Source of the DNA: Streptomyces sp. H27-H5
Lineage (GTDB): Bacteria > Actinomycetota > Actinomycetes > Streptomycetales > Streptomycetaceae
Length of the DNA: 33,383 nt
Reading direction: 5' to 3'
Assembly: GCF_026627505.1 (NCBI RefSeq)
Contig: NZ_JAPNLK010000087.1
Location: forward strand, 1-33,383
Shown: positions 23,468 to 30,272 of the stretch, piece after piece
Layout of the letters: the number at the start of each line of letters is the position of its first letter
Position numbering within the stretch: position 1 is the stretch's first letter
The notes under the pieces: model-generated
The model's database searches: none
What the model saw: the letters and a program-made list of their open reading frames with translations, nothing else
Told to the model about the DNA's origin: nothing
Position numbers and translations under genes: made by a program

Positions 23468-24403
23468 ATGTCGGCCACTCGTTTCACCTATCTCGGTCCC
23501 GAGGGCACTTTCACCGAAGCCGCCCTTCGCACCTTGCCGGAAGCCGCCACCCGGGAGCTCGTCCCGATGGTGTCCGTGCCGGCCGCCCTCGACGCCGTGC
23601 GGGTCGGTGAAGCCGCCGCCGCGCTGGTGCCGATCGAGAACTCGGTGGAGGGCGGGGTCACCGCCACCCTCGACGAGCTGGCCTCGGGCGAGCCGCTGAT
23701 GATCTACCGCGAGGTGCTGCTGCCCATCGCGTTCGCGCTCCTCGTGCGGCCCGGCACCAAACTGTCGGACGTCAAGACGGTCACCGGGCACCCGGTGGCC
23801 CAGCCGCAGGTCCGCAACTGGCTGCGGGCGAACCTGCCCGACGCGCTGTGGGAGTCGGCCGCGTCCAACGCCGACGGTGCCCGGCTGGTGCAGGAGGGCC
23901 GGTTCGACGCCGCCTTCGCGGGCGAGTTCGCCGCCGCGACGTACGGGCTGGAGGCTCTGGTCACCGAGATCCACGACGCGGAGAACGCCGAGACCCGGTT
24001 CGTGCTCGTCGGCCGGCCCGCGCGGCCCGCCGCGCCGACCGGCGCCGACAAGACCTCCGTGGTGTTGTGGCTCGGCGACGACCGCCCCGGTGCGCTGTTG
24101 GAACTGCTTCAGGAGTTCGCCGTGCGCGGCGTCAACCTGATGCTGATCCAGTCCCGGCCGACGGGCGCGGGCATCGGCAACTACTGCTTCGCGGTCGACG
24201 CCGAGGGCCACATCTCCGACCGGCGGGTCAGCGAGGCGCTGATGGGGCTGAAGCGGACGTGTCCGCAGGTGCGCTTCCTCGGCTCGTACCCGCGGGCGGG
24301 TGTCGCTCTGGGTGACGTACGGGCCTCGCGCCCCGGTACCTCCGACGGTGACTTCACGGCGGCCTCCGATTGGCTGACGCGCTGCCTCGACGGCCGCGCG
24401 TAG
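23468..24403 (+). CDS. pheA: Prephenate dehydratase
   Basis: Converts prephenate to phenylpyruvate, the committed step to phenylalanine; cytoplasmic. 311 aa from ATG 23468 (MSATRFTYLGPEGTFTEAAL). The dehydratase domain covers about 4-182, with the conserved PIENSVEGGV and the catalytic TRF triad Thr176-Arg177-Phe178. An ACT regulatory domain (about 196-280) includes PGALLELL and LIQSRPTG (usual ESRP, here QSRP), the region that binds Phe for feedback inhibition. No chorismate mutase domain is fused. It follows the DyP gene by 42 bp but probably has its own promoter. Confidence 0.95.
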   Translation: MSATRFTYLGPEGTFTEAALRTLPEAATRELVPMVSVPAALDAVRVGEAAAALVPIENSVEGGVTATLDELASGEPLMIYREVLLPIAFALLVRPGTKLSDVKTVTGHPVAQPQVRNWLRANLPDALWESAASNADGARLVQEGRFDAAFAGEFAAATYGLEALVTEIHDAENAETRFVLVGRPARPAAPTGADKTSVVLWLGDDRPGALLELLQEFAVRGVNLMLIQSRPTGAGIGNYCFAVDAEGHISDRRVSEALMGLKRTCPQVRFLGSYPRAGVALGDVRASRPGTSDGDFTAASDWLTRCLDGRA

Positions 24404-24414
24404 GTCTTCGTCCA

Positions 24415-24460
24415 CTGTCCACAGAGTTATCCACAGGGCGAGATGGCGACCTGGGGACAA
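24415..24460. promoter_or_regulatory. DnaA-box group, left half
   Basis: Three DnaA-like 9-mers within 46 bp: CTGTCCACA (24415-24423), perfect TTATCCACA (24427-24435), and TGGGGACAA (24452-24460), which reads TTGTCCCCA on the minus strand. The streptomycete consensus is TTGTCCACA. They lie just after the pheA stop. The remaining 24461-24606 stretch has no feature I can name. Confidence 0.75.
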
Positions 24461-24606
24461 GTCGACAGAGCAGCATAACAAGGTCGACATATCGGTCGGG
24501 TGGCCCGGGTTTCGCGCTGGAGAGCGGGAGGTGAACGGCGTCACCCGCGCATCGCAGATCAACTCGTTGGGGCGAGCCATTCCCACCCGAATGAGTGTGT
24601 GAGGGT

Positions 24607-24614
24607 GGTTTGAA
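24607..24614. repeat. Target-site duplication, left copy
   Basis: GGTTTGAA immediately outside the left inverted repeat, identical to 26123-26130. Eight bp is the ISL3-family duplication length. Confidence 0.95.
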
Positions 24615-24708
24615 GGGTCTTCGAATTTAAGCGGGGAGGGGCGTTCGTCGGCCGGACTGTTGGTCGCGGAGAGTGAGCATGAGGTCGAGTCGGGGGTCCC
24701 GTGTGTGA

Positions 24709-24775
24709 GCCGCCCGCGGCGCTTGTGGATGATCACTGTTGTTGAGGCAGTGGATCTACAAGTGACGCGGGCGGC
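24709..24775 (+). promoter_or_regulatory. Hairpin abutting the transposase start codon
   Basis: GCCGCCCGCG (24709-24718) pairs perfectly with CGCGGGCGGC (24766-24775), and the stem extends through TTGT/ACAA. The right arm ends one base before the GTG start. On read-through mRNA from outside the IS this would bury the initiation region. The rest of the IS leader (24641-24708) shows no other clear signal. Confidence 0.6.
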
Positions 24776-26110
24776 GTGGGAAACGATACCGGCGCGACGG
24801 CGCTGTTCGATCTGGAGGGGGTCGCGGTGGTGAGGGTGGACCGGGCCGAGGACGGGATGCGCACGGTCCATCTGGTGACCACGGACCCGGCGGCGCGGGC
24901 CTGTCCGGCCTGCGGGACGTTCGCCACCCGGGTCAAGGGGCTCACCGTGACGCGGCCCCGTGATCTGGCCCACGGCGGGAGCGCGGTGGCCGTCCGCTGG
25001 CACAAGCGGCGCTGGCAGTGCCGTGAGAAGCGGTGTGAACGGGGCACGTTCACCGAGCAGATCGCGCAGATACCGGCCCGGATGCGATTGACGGAGCGGT
25101 TGCGGACCGCGTGCGGGCAGGCCGTGGTCGATGGCGGGCGCACGGTCGTACAGTCCGGCCGTGACCTGGGCCCCAGCTGGCCCATCGTGATGCGGGCCGT
25201 CCGCGCCTTCGCCCAGCGGGTGCTGCCCCCGACGCCACCGCGCACGTCGGCGATCGGGATCGACGAGACCCGCCGGGGCAAGCCCGTCTGGCGACAGAAC
25301 CCGGACACCGGCAAGTGGGAACTGATCGCGGATGCCTGGCACATCGGCTTCGTCGACGCCGTCGGCGGGCGCGGCCTGTTCGGCCAGGTCGAGGGCCGCA
25401 ACGCCGCCTCCGTCGCAGCCTGGCTCGCCGCCCGGCCCGAGGACTGGAAACGGCACGTCAAGCATGTCGCGATCGACCTGTGCGCGACCTTCAGGGCCGC
25501 CATCCGCACGGCCCTGCCCGACGCGGTCGTCGTCGTGGACTGCTTCCATATCGTCCAGCTCGCCCAGCGCCACCTCGCCGACCTGCGACGGCGCTTGACC
25601 TGGAAACAGCACGGCCGGCGGGCCCGCAAGGGCGACGGCGTCTACACCGTCCGCAAGCTCCTGCGCCGCAACAAGGAAGACCTCCGCCCCGAACAACTCA
25701 CCCTTCTGGAAACAGAGTTGGATCACATGGGTACCTACGGGCGGCAGATCCTCGCCGGCTGGCAGGCCAAGGAACTCCTGCGCGACCTGCTCCGCCTGGC
25801 CGCCAAGCACACCCGCACCCACCCCGACCGCTCGGCGATCTCCGCCGCCCGCCACCGCTTCAACGCCCACGTCGCCGACCACGCCCACCTGCCCGAACTC
25901 GCCACGCTCGCCGAGACCATCGACGCCTGGTGGGACGGCATCGAGGCCTACGTCACCATCGGAATCACCAACGCCGCCAGCGAAGGCAACAACCGCCTCA
26001 TCAAGCTCGACGCCCGATGCGCCTTCGGCTACCACAACCGCGAGAATCAGAGGTTGCGGTCACTCACCGCAACCACGAGACGGGCCCGGCGCGAGGCCCT
26101 CCCCGCTTAA
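24776..26110 (+). CDS. ISL3-family transposase
   Basis: 444-aa DDE transposase from GTG 24776, without a clear ribosome site. A zinc-finger-like N-terminus has CPAC (Cys43, Cys46) and Cys82/Cys87 (QCREKRC), with a helix-turn-helix-like region to about 145. The catalytic triad is Asp163 (IGIDETRRGK), Asp255 (VVVVDCFHIV) and Glu403 (NAASEGNNRLIK), with family-typical spacing. The frame is unbroken and within the usual ISL3 length. Translation of the start is probably damped by the leader hairpin. The stop lies inside the right inverted repeat, so the gene fills almost the entire element. Confidence 0.95.
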   Translation: MGNDTGATALFDLEGVAVVRVDRAEDGMRTVHLVTTDPAARACPACGTFATRVKGLTVTRPRDLAHGGSAVAVRWHKRRWQCREKRCERGTFTEQIAQIPARMRLTERLRTACGQAVVDGGRTVVQSGRDLGPSWPIVMRAVRAFAQRVLPPTPPRTSAIGIDETRRGKPVWRQNPDTGKWELIADAWHIGFVDAVGGRGLFGQVEGRNAASVAAWLAARPEDWKRHVKHVAIDLCATFRAAIRTALPDAVVVVDCFHIVQLAQRHLADLRRRLTWKQHGRRARKGDGVYTVRKLLRRNKEDLRPEQLTLLETELDHMGTYGRQILAGWQAKELLRDLLRLAAKHTRTHPDRSAISAARHRFNAHVADHAHLPELATLAETIDAWWDGIEAYVTIGITNAASEGNNRLIKLDARCAFGYHNRENQRLRSLTATTRRARREALPA

Positions 26111-26122
26111 ATTCGAAGACCC

Positions 26123-26130
26123 GGTTTGAA
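26123..26130. repeat. Target-site duplication, right copy
   Basis: GGTTTGAA directly after the right inverted repeat, matching 24607-24614 exactly. Confidence 0.95.
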
Positions 26131-26158
26131 CCCTGACTAGCCCCGCTGGACCGCCGGT

Positions 26159-26177
26159 CGCGAAGGAACTCTTCGCG
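26159..26177. terminator. Terminator-like hairpin right of the IS
   Basis: CGCGAAG (26159-26165), loop GAACT, CTTCGCG (26171-26177), then TTT. In the uninterrupted locus this would lie about 240 bp after pheA and could be its terminator; the IS now separates them. Confidence 0.45.
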
Positions 26178-26201
26178 TTTCCACAGATGCGGCGCACAGC
26201 C

Positions 26202-26240
26202 TGTGGATAAGAGCGCTTCCACAGGAATTCCTGTGGACAA
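26202..26240. promoter_or_regulatory. DnaA-box group, right half, with an 18-bp palindrome
   Basis: TGTGGATAA (26202-26210; TTATCCACA on the minus strand) and TGTGGACAA (26232-26240; a perfect TTGTCCACA on the minus strand). A looser GTTTCCACA lies at 26177-26185. The second box overlaps a perfect palindrome CCACAGGAATTCCTGTGG (26219-26236). Confidence 0.75.
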
Positions 26241-26305
26241 AGAACGGCTGACAGGCCGGTCCGGGAGCCGCCCATGGCCCGGCGTTTGCCCCATTTCAGG
26301 GAATG

Positions 26306-26324
26306 GGCCGCTTTTATCGGCCCT
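26306..26324. terminator. Hairpin upstream of serS
   Basis: GGGCCG (26306-26311), loop CTTTTAT, CGGCCC (26319-26324). It has a short stem and lies before the serS promoter. It could end transcription coming from pheA or the IS, or be incidental. Confidence 0.35.
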
Positions 26325-26375
26325 CCGGGAACGATCGCATCCGGCCGGCGGACAACAGTTTTACATTCGCGGCAA

Positions 26376-26404
26376 TTGAGACATAGCGACACGCAGCGTG
26401 ATAT
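26376..26404 (+). promoter_or_regulatory. Candidate sigma70-type promoter for serS
   Basis: TTGAGA (26376-26381), 17-bp spacer, TGATAT (26399-26404), about 40 bp before the serS start. Matches to the vegetative consensus are good for a streptomycete. Confidence 0.5.
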
Positions 26405-26432
26405 CGGTGTGATGCCGGGAACCCCAGCCCGG

Positions 26433-26438
26433 TAGCCT
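26433..26438 (+). promoter_or_regulatory. -10 element for a possible leaderless serS transcript
   Basis: TAGCCT occupies -12 to -7 relative to GTG 26445, the same geometry as at pheA. The GGAGG between it and the start codon is only 1 nt from the GTG, too close to act as a normal ribosome site. Confidence 0.45.
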
Positions 26439-26444
26439 GGAGGG

Positions 26445-27722
26445 GTGATTGACCTCCGGCTGCTCCGTGAAGACCCTGACCGTGTCCGCGCCTCGCAGCG
26501 CGCTCGTGGAGAGGACGTCGGCCTCGTCGACGCACTGCTCTCCGCCGACGAGCGCCGCAGGTCCTCCGGCATGCGCTTCGACGAATTGCGCAACGAACAG
26601 AAGTCGCTCGGCAAGCTCATTCCCAAGGCCTCTCCGGAGGAACGGGCGGAGCTCCTCACCAAGGCCGAACAGCTCAAGCAGGACGTCAAGGCGGCCGAAG
26701 CCGAGCAGAACGAGGCGGACGAGGCGGCCAAGCGGCTCCTCCTCCAGCTCGGGAACATCGTCCACAGCGACGTCCCCGTCGGCGGCGAGGAGGACTTCAC
26801 CGTCCTTGAGACGCACGGCGTCATCCGCGACTTCGCCGCCGAGGGCTTCGAGGCCAAGGACCACCTGGAACTCGGCGAGTCGCTGGGTGCCATCGACGTC
26901 GAACGCGGCGCCAAGGTGTCGGGCTCGCGCTTCTACTACCTCACCGGCGTCGGCGCGCTCCTGGAACTGGCCCTGGTCAACGCGTCGATCGCACAGGCCA
27001 CCGAGGCCGGCTTCATCCCGATGCTGACCCCCGCGCTGGTGCGTCCGCGCGCCATGGAGGGCACCGGCTTCCTCGGCCAGGCCGCGGAGAACGTGTACCA
27101 CCTGGAGAAGGACGACTACTACCTCGTCGGCACCTCCGAGGTACCGCTCGCCGCGTACCACATGGACGAGATCATCGAGGCCGACAAGCTGCCCCTGCGG
27201 TACGCCGGCTTCTCGCCGTGCTTCCGCCGAGAGGCCGGCACGTATGGCAAGGACACCCGCGGCATCTTCCGCGTCCACCAGTTCGACAAGGTCGAGATGT
27301 TCTCGTACGTCGCGCCGGAGGAGGCCGAGGCCGAGCACCAGCGGCTCCTCGAATGGGAGAAGCAGTGGCTGACCAGCCTGGAGCTGCCCTTCCAGGTGAT
27401 CGACGTCGCCACGGGTGACCTGGGCTCCTCCGCCTCGCGCAAGTTCGACTGCGAGGCGTGGATCCCGACCCAGGGCAAGTACCGCGAGCTGACCTCCGCC
27501 TCGAACTGCGACGGCTTCCAGGCGCGTCGCCTGTCGATCCGCTACCGCGACGGCAAGAAGACCCAGCCGCTCTCCACGCTGAACGGCACCCTGTGCGCCG
27601 TCCCGCGCACGATCGTCGCCATCCTGGAGAACCACCAGCAGGCCGACGGTTCCGTACGGGTCCCCCCGGTGCTCCGTCCGTACCTGGGTGGTCGCGAGGT
27701 CCTGGAGCCGATCGCCAAGTGA
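26445..27722 (+). CDS. serS: Seryl-tRNA synthetase
   Basis: Class II aminoacyl-tRNA synthetase charging tRNA-Ser (and tRNA-Sec where present). 425 aa from GTG 26445 (MIDLRLLREDPDRVRASQ), the usual SerRS N-terminus. The long antiparallel coiled-coil arm that grips the tRNA variable arm spans about 28-105. Motif 2 is seen in FRREAGTYGKDTRGIFRVHQF and motif 3 towards the C-terminus (NGTLCAVPRTIVAILENHQ). Length is normal. Its stop overlaps the GTG of the HAD hydrolase gene by 4 nt, so the two are co-translated. A tRNA-Ser gene is 24 kb away in the same window but shows no operon relation. Confidence 0.96.
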   Translation: MIDLRLLREDPDRVRASQRARGEDVGLVDALLSADERRRSSGMRFDELRNEQKSLGKLIPKASPEERAELLTKAEQLKQDVKAAEAEQNEADEAAKRLLLQLGNIVHSDVPVGGEEDFTVLETHGVIRDFAAEGFEAKDHLELGESLGAIDVERGAKVSGSRFYYLTGVGALLELALVNASIAQATEAGFIPMLTPALVRPRAMEGTGFLGQAAENVYHLEKDDYYLVGTSEVPLAAYHMDEIIEADKLPLRYAGFSPCFRREAGTYGKDTRGIFRVHQFDKVEMFSYVAPEEAEAEHQRLLEWEKQWLTSLELPFQVIDVATGDLGSSASRKFDCEAWIPTQGKYRELTSASNCDGFQARRLSIRYRDGKKTQPLSTLNGTLCAVPRTIVAILENHQQADGSVRVPPVLRPYLGGREVLEPIAK

Positions 27723-28531
27723 GCCCGGCCCCCTTCCCCTACAAGCTCGTCGCGACGGACCTCGACGGCACGCTGCTGCGTGACGACGACACCGTCTCGG
27801 AGCGCACCCGTGAAGCCCTCCTCGCGGCCACCGCCGCGGGCGCGGCCCACATCATCGTCACCGGCCGGGCCGTGCCCTGGACCCGGCACGTGCTCGACGA
27901 TCTCGGCTACAAGGGGATCGCCGTGTGCGGACAGGGCGCCCAGGTGTACGACGCGGGGGCGCACCGACTCCTGACCTCGGTGACGCTGGACCGCCAGCTG
28001 GCCGGTCTGGCGCTGTCGAAGATAGAGGCGGAGCTCGGGCCGCTGGCGGTCGCCGCCAGCCGGGACGGGGTGGACGGCGAGGTCCTGTTCGGGCCCGGCT
28101 ACCAGGTCCAGGAAGGGCTGCCGGCCCTGTACCTGGAGGACACCGCGGCCATCTGGACCGCGCCGCTGAACAAGCTGTACATCCAGCACCCGGGGCTCGG
28201 CGACGACGAGCTCGTCAAGGCGGCCCGGGCGACCGTGGGCAGCCTGGTGGACATCGTGATGGCGGGTCCGGGCGTGGTGGAGATCCTGCCCCTGGGTCTG
28301 AGCAAGGCGACCGGCCTGTCGCTGGCCGCGCGCCGGCTGGGGGTGAAGGCGGCGGAGACGATCGCCTTCGGCGACATGCCCAACGACATCCCGATGTTCG
28401 GGTGGTCGGCGCACGGTGTGGCGATGGCCAATGCCCACCCGGAGCTCAAGGCCGTGGCCGACGAGGTGACGACCTCCAACCAGGAGGACGGCATCGCGGT
28501 GGTGCTGGAACGTCTGTTGGGCGCGGCCTGA
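27719..28531 (+). CDS. HAD-superfamily (Cof-type) hydrolase
   Basis: 270-aa phosphatase of the HAD IIB/Cof group. GTG 27719 overlaps the serS stop (GTGA). Motif I is TDLDGTLL, with nucleophile Asp14 and Asp16; motif II is in IIVTGR; motif III Lys lies in the PLGLSKATGL segment; motif IV is FGDMPNDIPM. The cap domain between about 85 and 185 is of the C2B type. No signal peptide or membrane segment. Substrates of Cof proteins are varied sugar or cofactor phosphates, and none can be assigned here. Coupling to serS is conserved in streptomycetes as far as I recall. Confidence 0.92.
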   Translation: MSPAPFPYKLVATDLDGTLLRDDDTVSERTREALLAATAAGAAHIIVTGRAVPWTRHVLDDLGYKGIAVCGQGAQVYDAGAHRLLTSVTLDRQLAGLALSKIEAELGPLAVAASRDGVDGEVLFGPGYQVQEGLPALYLEDTAAIWTAPLNKLYIQHPGLGDDELVKAARATVGSLVDIVMAGPGVVEILPLGLSKATGLSLAARRLGVKAAETIAFGDMPNDIPMFGWSAHGVAMANAHPELKAVADEVTTSNQEDGIAVVLERLLGAA

Positions 28532-28561
28532 CCGCAGGGCCCGAAGCACGCGAAGAGGAGA

Positions 28562-28618
28562 AAGGTCCGGGAGCAGCCCGCGCCGCGAGGCGCGCTCGAA
28601 GTGGCTGTCCCGGACCTT
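28562..28618 (+). terminator. Branched terminator after the serS-HAD operon
   Basis: The outer stem AAGGTCCGGGA (28562-28572) / TCCCGGACCTT (28608-28618) is continued by CAGCC/GGCTG with one bulged G, and encloses a second perfect hairpin CGCGCC-GCGA-GGCGCG (28579-28594) with a GNRA-type tetraloop. TTCTTGTTGC follows. The stretch 28619-28806 shows no further feature. Confidence 0.8.
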
Positions 28619-28806
28619 CTTGTTGCTCCCCGCACCACTCACTCTGCCCCGGCCACACGCCCCTTACCAGTCATTTTCCGTGCGCCGGTCGCGGGTCCGA
28701 CGGCGCTGTCGGGAGCCGCTCGTCGGATCGTGAGCAGCGCGGCAGGGGCTCGCGTACGACGTGGCTCACCCAGGCGTTGCCTCGGGACCCCGGCTCCTTC
28801 ATCGGC

Positions 28807-29454
28807 TCATGTTTCACGTGAAACATGGGTGGGTTGTGGATGCCGGGTCAGCGGCCAGGCCAGCAGGCCTACGGCCAGCGCGATGGCGTGTCCGAGGTCG
28901 GTGAAGGTTCCGCCGCCGAGGAGGGGGATGCCGAAGAAGGCGACGACTCCCGCGAGGTAGAGCCACCTCCAGGGGGCGGGCAGCCGGTAGGTCAGGACTC
29001 CGGCGGCCGCGGCCAGTCCGTAGCTGACGCCGATGTCGACGACGTGGACCATGCTGCGCGGGGCCCGGTGGTCCTGGATGGCCATCAGCACCAGTTTCTG
29101 GCTGACCAGGGTGGCGGTGATGTGGGCGGTCGCGATGATCGCGAGCCACCGCAGGGTGCCGAGCCAGCGTTCGACGGGAGCGTGGAAGAGCTCGAAGAGC
29201 GCCGCGTACAGGGCGAGCGAGGCCGGGTTCTCGATCCAGAACGCGCTGGAGAGCAGGGCTCGAATGGGGTGCCGGGTGAGCTCGTGGATGTTGCTGCTGT
29301 TGCGGTGCAGCAGGACGTGGTCCAGGTGATCGGGAGCGATCACCACGACCACACTGGTGACGGCGATGATCAACAGCCAGATGTGCGTGCCGGGCGAGGA
29401 GCGTATCCAGGACCACAGCGGCCTGGAAGGCTCGGGCTCGGCGTGCGGCATCAT
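28807..29454 (-). CDS. Rhomboid-like intramembrane protein
   Basis: 215 aa, ATG 29454 or the adjacent ATG 29451. About six hydrophobic segments are seen from residue 24 onward. The presumed catalytic Ser144 lies in IGVSYGLAAAAG (rhomboid GxSx motif) and His189 in TFTDLGHAIALAVG, giving a plausible Ser-His dyad, though the sequence is divergent and the family is often annotated only as rhomboid-like. The last residues, HVSRET, and part of the stop codon are encoded by the parS palindrome at 28808-28827. It stands between the serS-HAD operon (convergent) and the ABC operon terminator. Substrate unknown. Confidence 0.75.
   Translation of the reverse strand: MMPHAEPEPSRPLWSWIRSSPGTHIWLLIIAVTSVVVVIAPDHLDHVLLHRNSSNIHELTRHPIRALLSSAFWIENPASLALYAALFELFHAPVERWLGTLRWLAIIATAHITATLVSQKLVLMAIQDHRAPRSMVHVVDIGVSYGLAAAAGVLTYRLPAPWRWLYLAGVVAFFGIPLLGGGTFTDLGHAIALAVGLLAWPLTRHPQPTHVSRET
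28808..28827. promoter_or_regulatory. parS site 4, forming the end of the rhomboid-like gene
   Basis: A perfect 20-bp palindrome CATGTTTCACGTGAAACATG with core 28811-28824. It supplies the last sense codons and two bases of the stop codon of the minus-strand gene. Confidence 0.93.
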
Positions 29455-29478
29455 GCACCGATGATGACCCGCGAAGCT

Positions 29479-29512
29479 GTGCCCCGCCCGGCCGGTGGGC
29501 CGGGCGGGGCAC
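29479..29512 (-). terminator. Terminator of the ABC operon
   Basis: A perfect 15-bp stem GTGCCCCGCCCGGCC (29479-29493) / complement (29498-29512), loop GGTG, 27 nt past the last gene of the minus-strand operon and just upstream of the rhomboid-like gene. Confidence 0.85.
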
Positions 29513-29538
29513 GGGTGTGACGGCGCTGCCGGCCGGTC

Positions 29539-30258
29539 CTACTCCTCGCCCGCGAGGGTGAGGCGACGCAGCTTCTGGCCCGCGTAGACGGTGGCTCCGA
29601 CGGTGACCGCGACGAGCAGTACCGAGGCGGTGGGCAGGCCCACGGTGGCGTCGACGTATCCCTCGCCGGCGACCTTCTCGGCCAAGGCCAGGGACCACTG
29701 CTGGACGCTCAGGGTCTTCGCCCCGGAGACCAGGCTGCCGAAGAGGGACTCCCAGATCAGGGCGTAGACGAGACCGAAGACGACGGCGTGCCGGCTGACG
29801 GTGCCCAGCAGCAGGAACAGCGCGCTGTAGGCGATCGAGGCGACGAGGGCGGCCACGGTGTAGGCGACGGCGATCTGTTGGCCGTTGCCGTTGAGGATGA
29901 AGCCCGCGATCAGGGTGGGGATCGCGGAGAACACCATCGTGACCGCGATCGCGACGATCAGCTTGGTCATGATGATCGTCGGCCGCTTCACCGGCTTGGA
30001 GAGCAGGTAGACGATCGAGCCGTCGTCGATCTCGGGACCGATGGCGCCGGTGCCGGCGATGACGCCGATCAGCGGGACCATCGTGGCGAGGGCGAATCCG
30101 CCGAGCAGATCGGCGGCGACCTTGTCGTCCAGGCCCGTGAAGGCACGGACGGCGATGCTGAGGACGATCAGCAGGGCGGGCAGCGCGAAGAGGATCAGCG
30201 CGCGGCGGCGGCCGAGCAGGGCCCGGTAGGTGAGCCGGGCGACGGTGGGGTTGTACAT
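29539..30258 (-). CDS. ABC transporter permease, fourth gene of operon
   Basis: 239-aa ABC-2-type membrane protein from ATG 30258, with AAGGAG upstream that overlaps the stop codon region of the preceding ATPase gene. About six transmembrane segments are visible, beginning with RRALILFALPALLIVLSIA. The loop DGSIVYLLSKPVKRPTI is the pattern seen in ABC-2 permeases of the NosY/GldF kind. It probably forms a heteromeric or paired transporter with the ATPase at 30273-31184. Substrate unknown. The operon terminator follows directly. Confidence 0.87.
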   Translation of the reverse strand: MYNPTVARLTYRALLGRRRALILFALPALLIVLSIAVRAFTGLDDKVAADLLGGFALATMVPLIGVIAGTGAIGPEIDDGSIVYLLSKPVKRPTIIMTKLIVAIAVTMVFSAIPTLIAGFILNGNGQQIAVAYTVAALVASIAYSALFLLLGTVSRHAVVFGLVYALIWESLFGSLVSGAKTLSVQQWSLALAEKVAGEGYVDATVGLPTASVLLVAVTVGATVYAGQKLRRLTLAGEE

Positions 30259-30272
30259 GGGTGCCAGCTCCT

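Larger units (their letters stand above)
24615..26122 (+). mobile_element. Intact ISL3-family insertion sequence (1508 bp)
   Basis: Perfect 26-bp terminal inverted repeats at 24615-24640 (begins GGGTCTTCGAATTTAAGC) and 26097-26122, flanked by perfect 8-bp direct repeats. It carries one full-length transposase gene whose TAA stop lies inside the right repeat. Identical ends and an unbroken reading frame indicate a recent insertion. It sits between pheA and serS and splits a group of DnaA boxes. No passenger gene is present. Confidence 0.97.

Noticed and set aside
24724..24732. DnaA-like TGTGGATGA inside the IS leader
   Set aside because: One mismatch to the box and located in mobile DNA as part of the leader hairpin. 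Not counted in the chromosomal DnaA-box group.
22046..26035. 1329-codon minus-strand frame spanning the DyP gene, pheA and the transposase
   Set aside because: It crosses an IS boundary and three genes with clear motifs; a chance open frame caused by high GC content.
26131..26444. T-box or other amino-acid leader upstream of serS
   Set aside because: No T-box sequence, specifier loop or antiterminator pair could be found, and serS appears to be leaderless.
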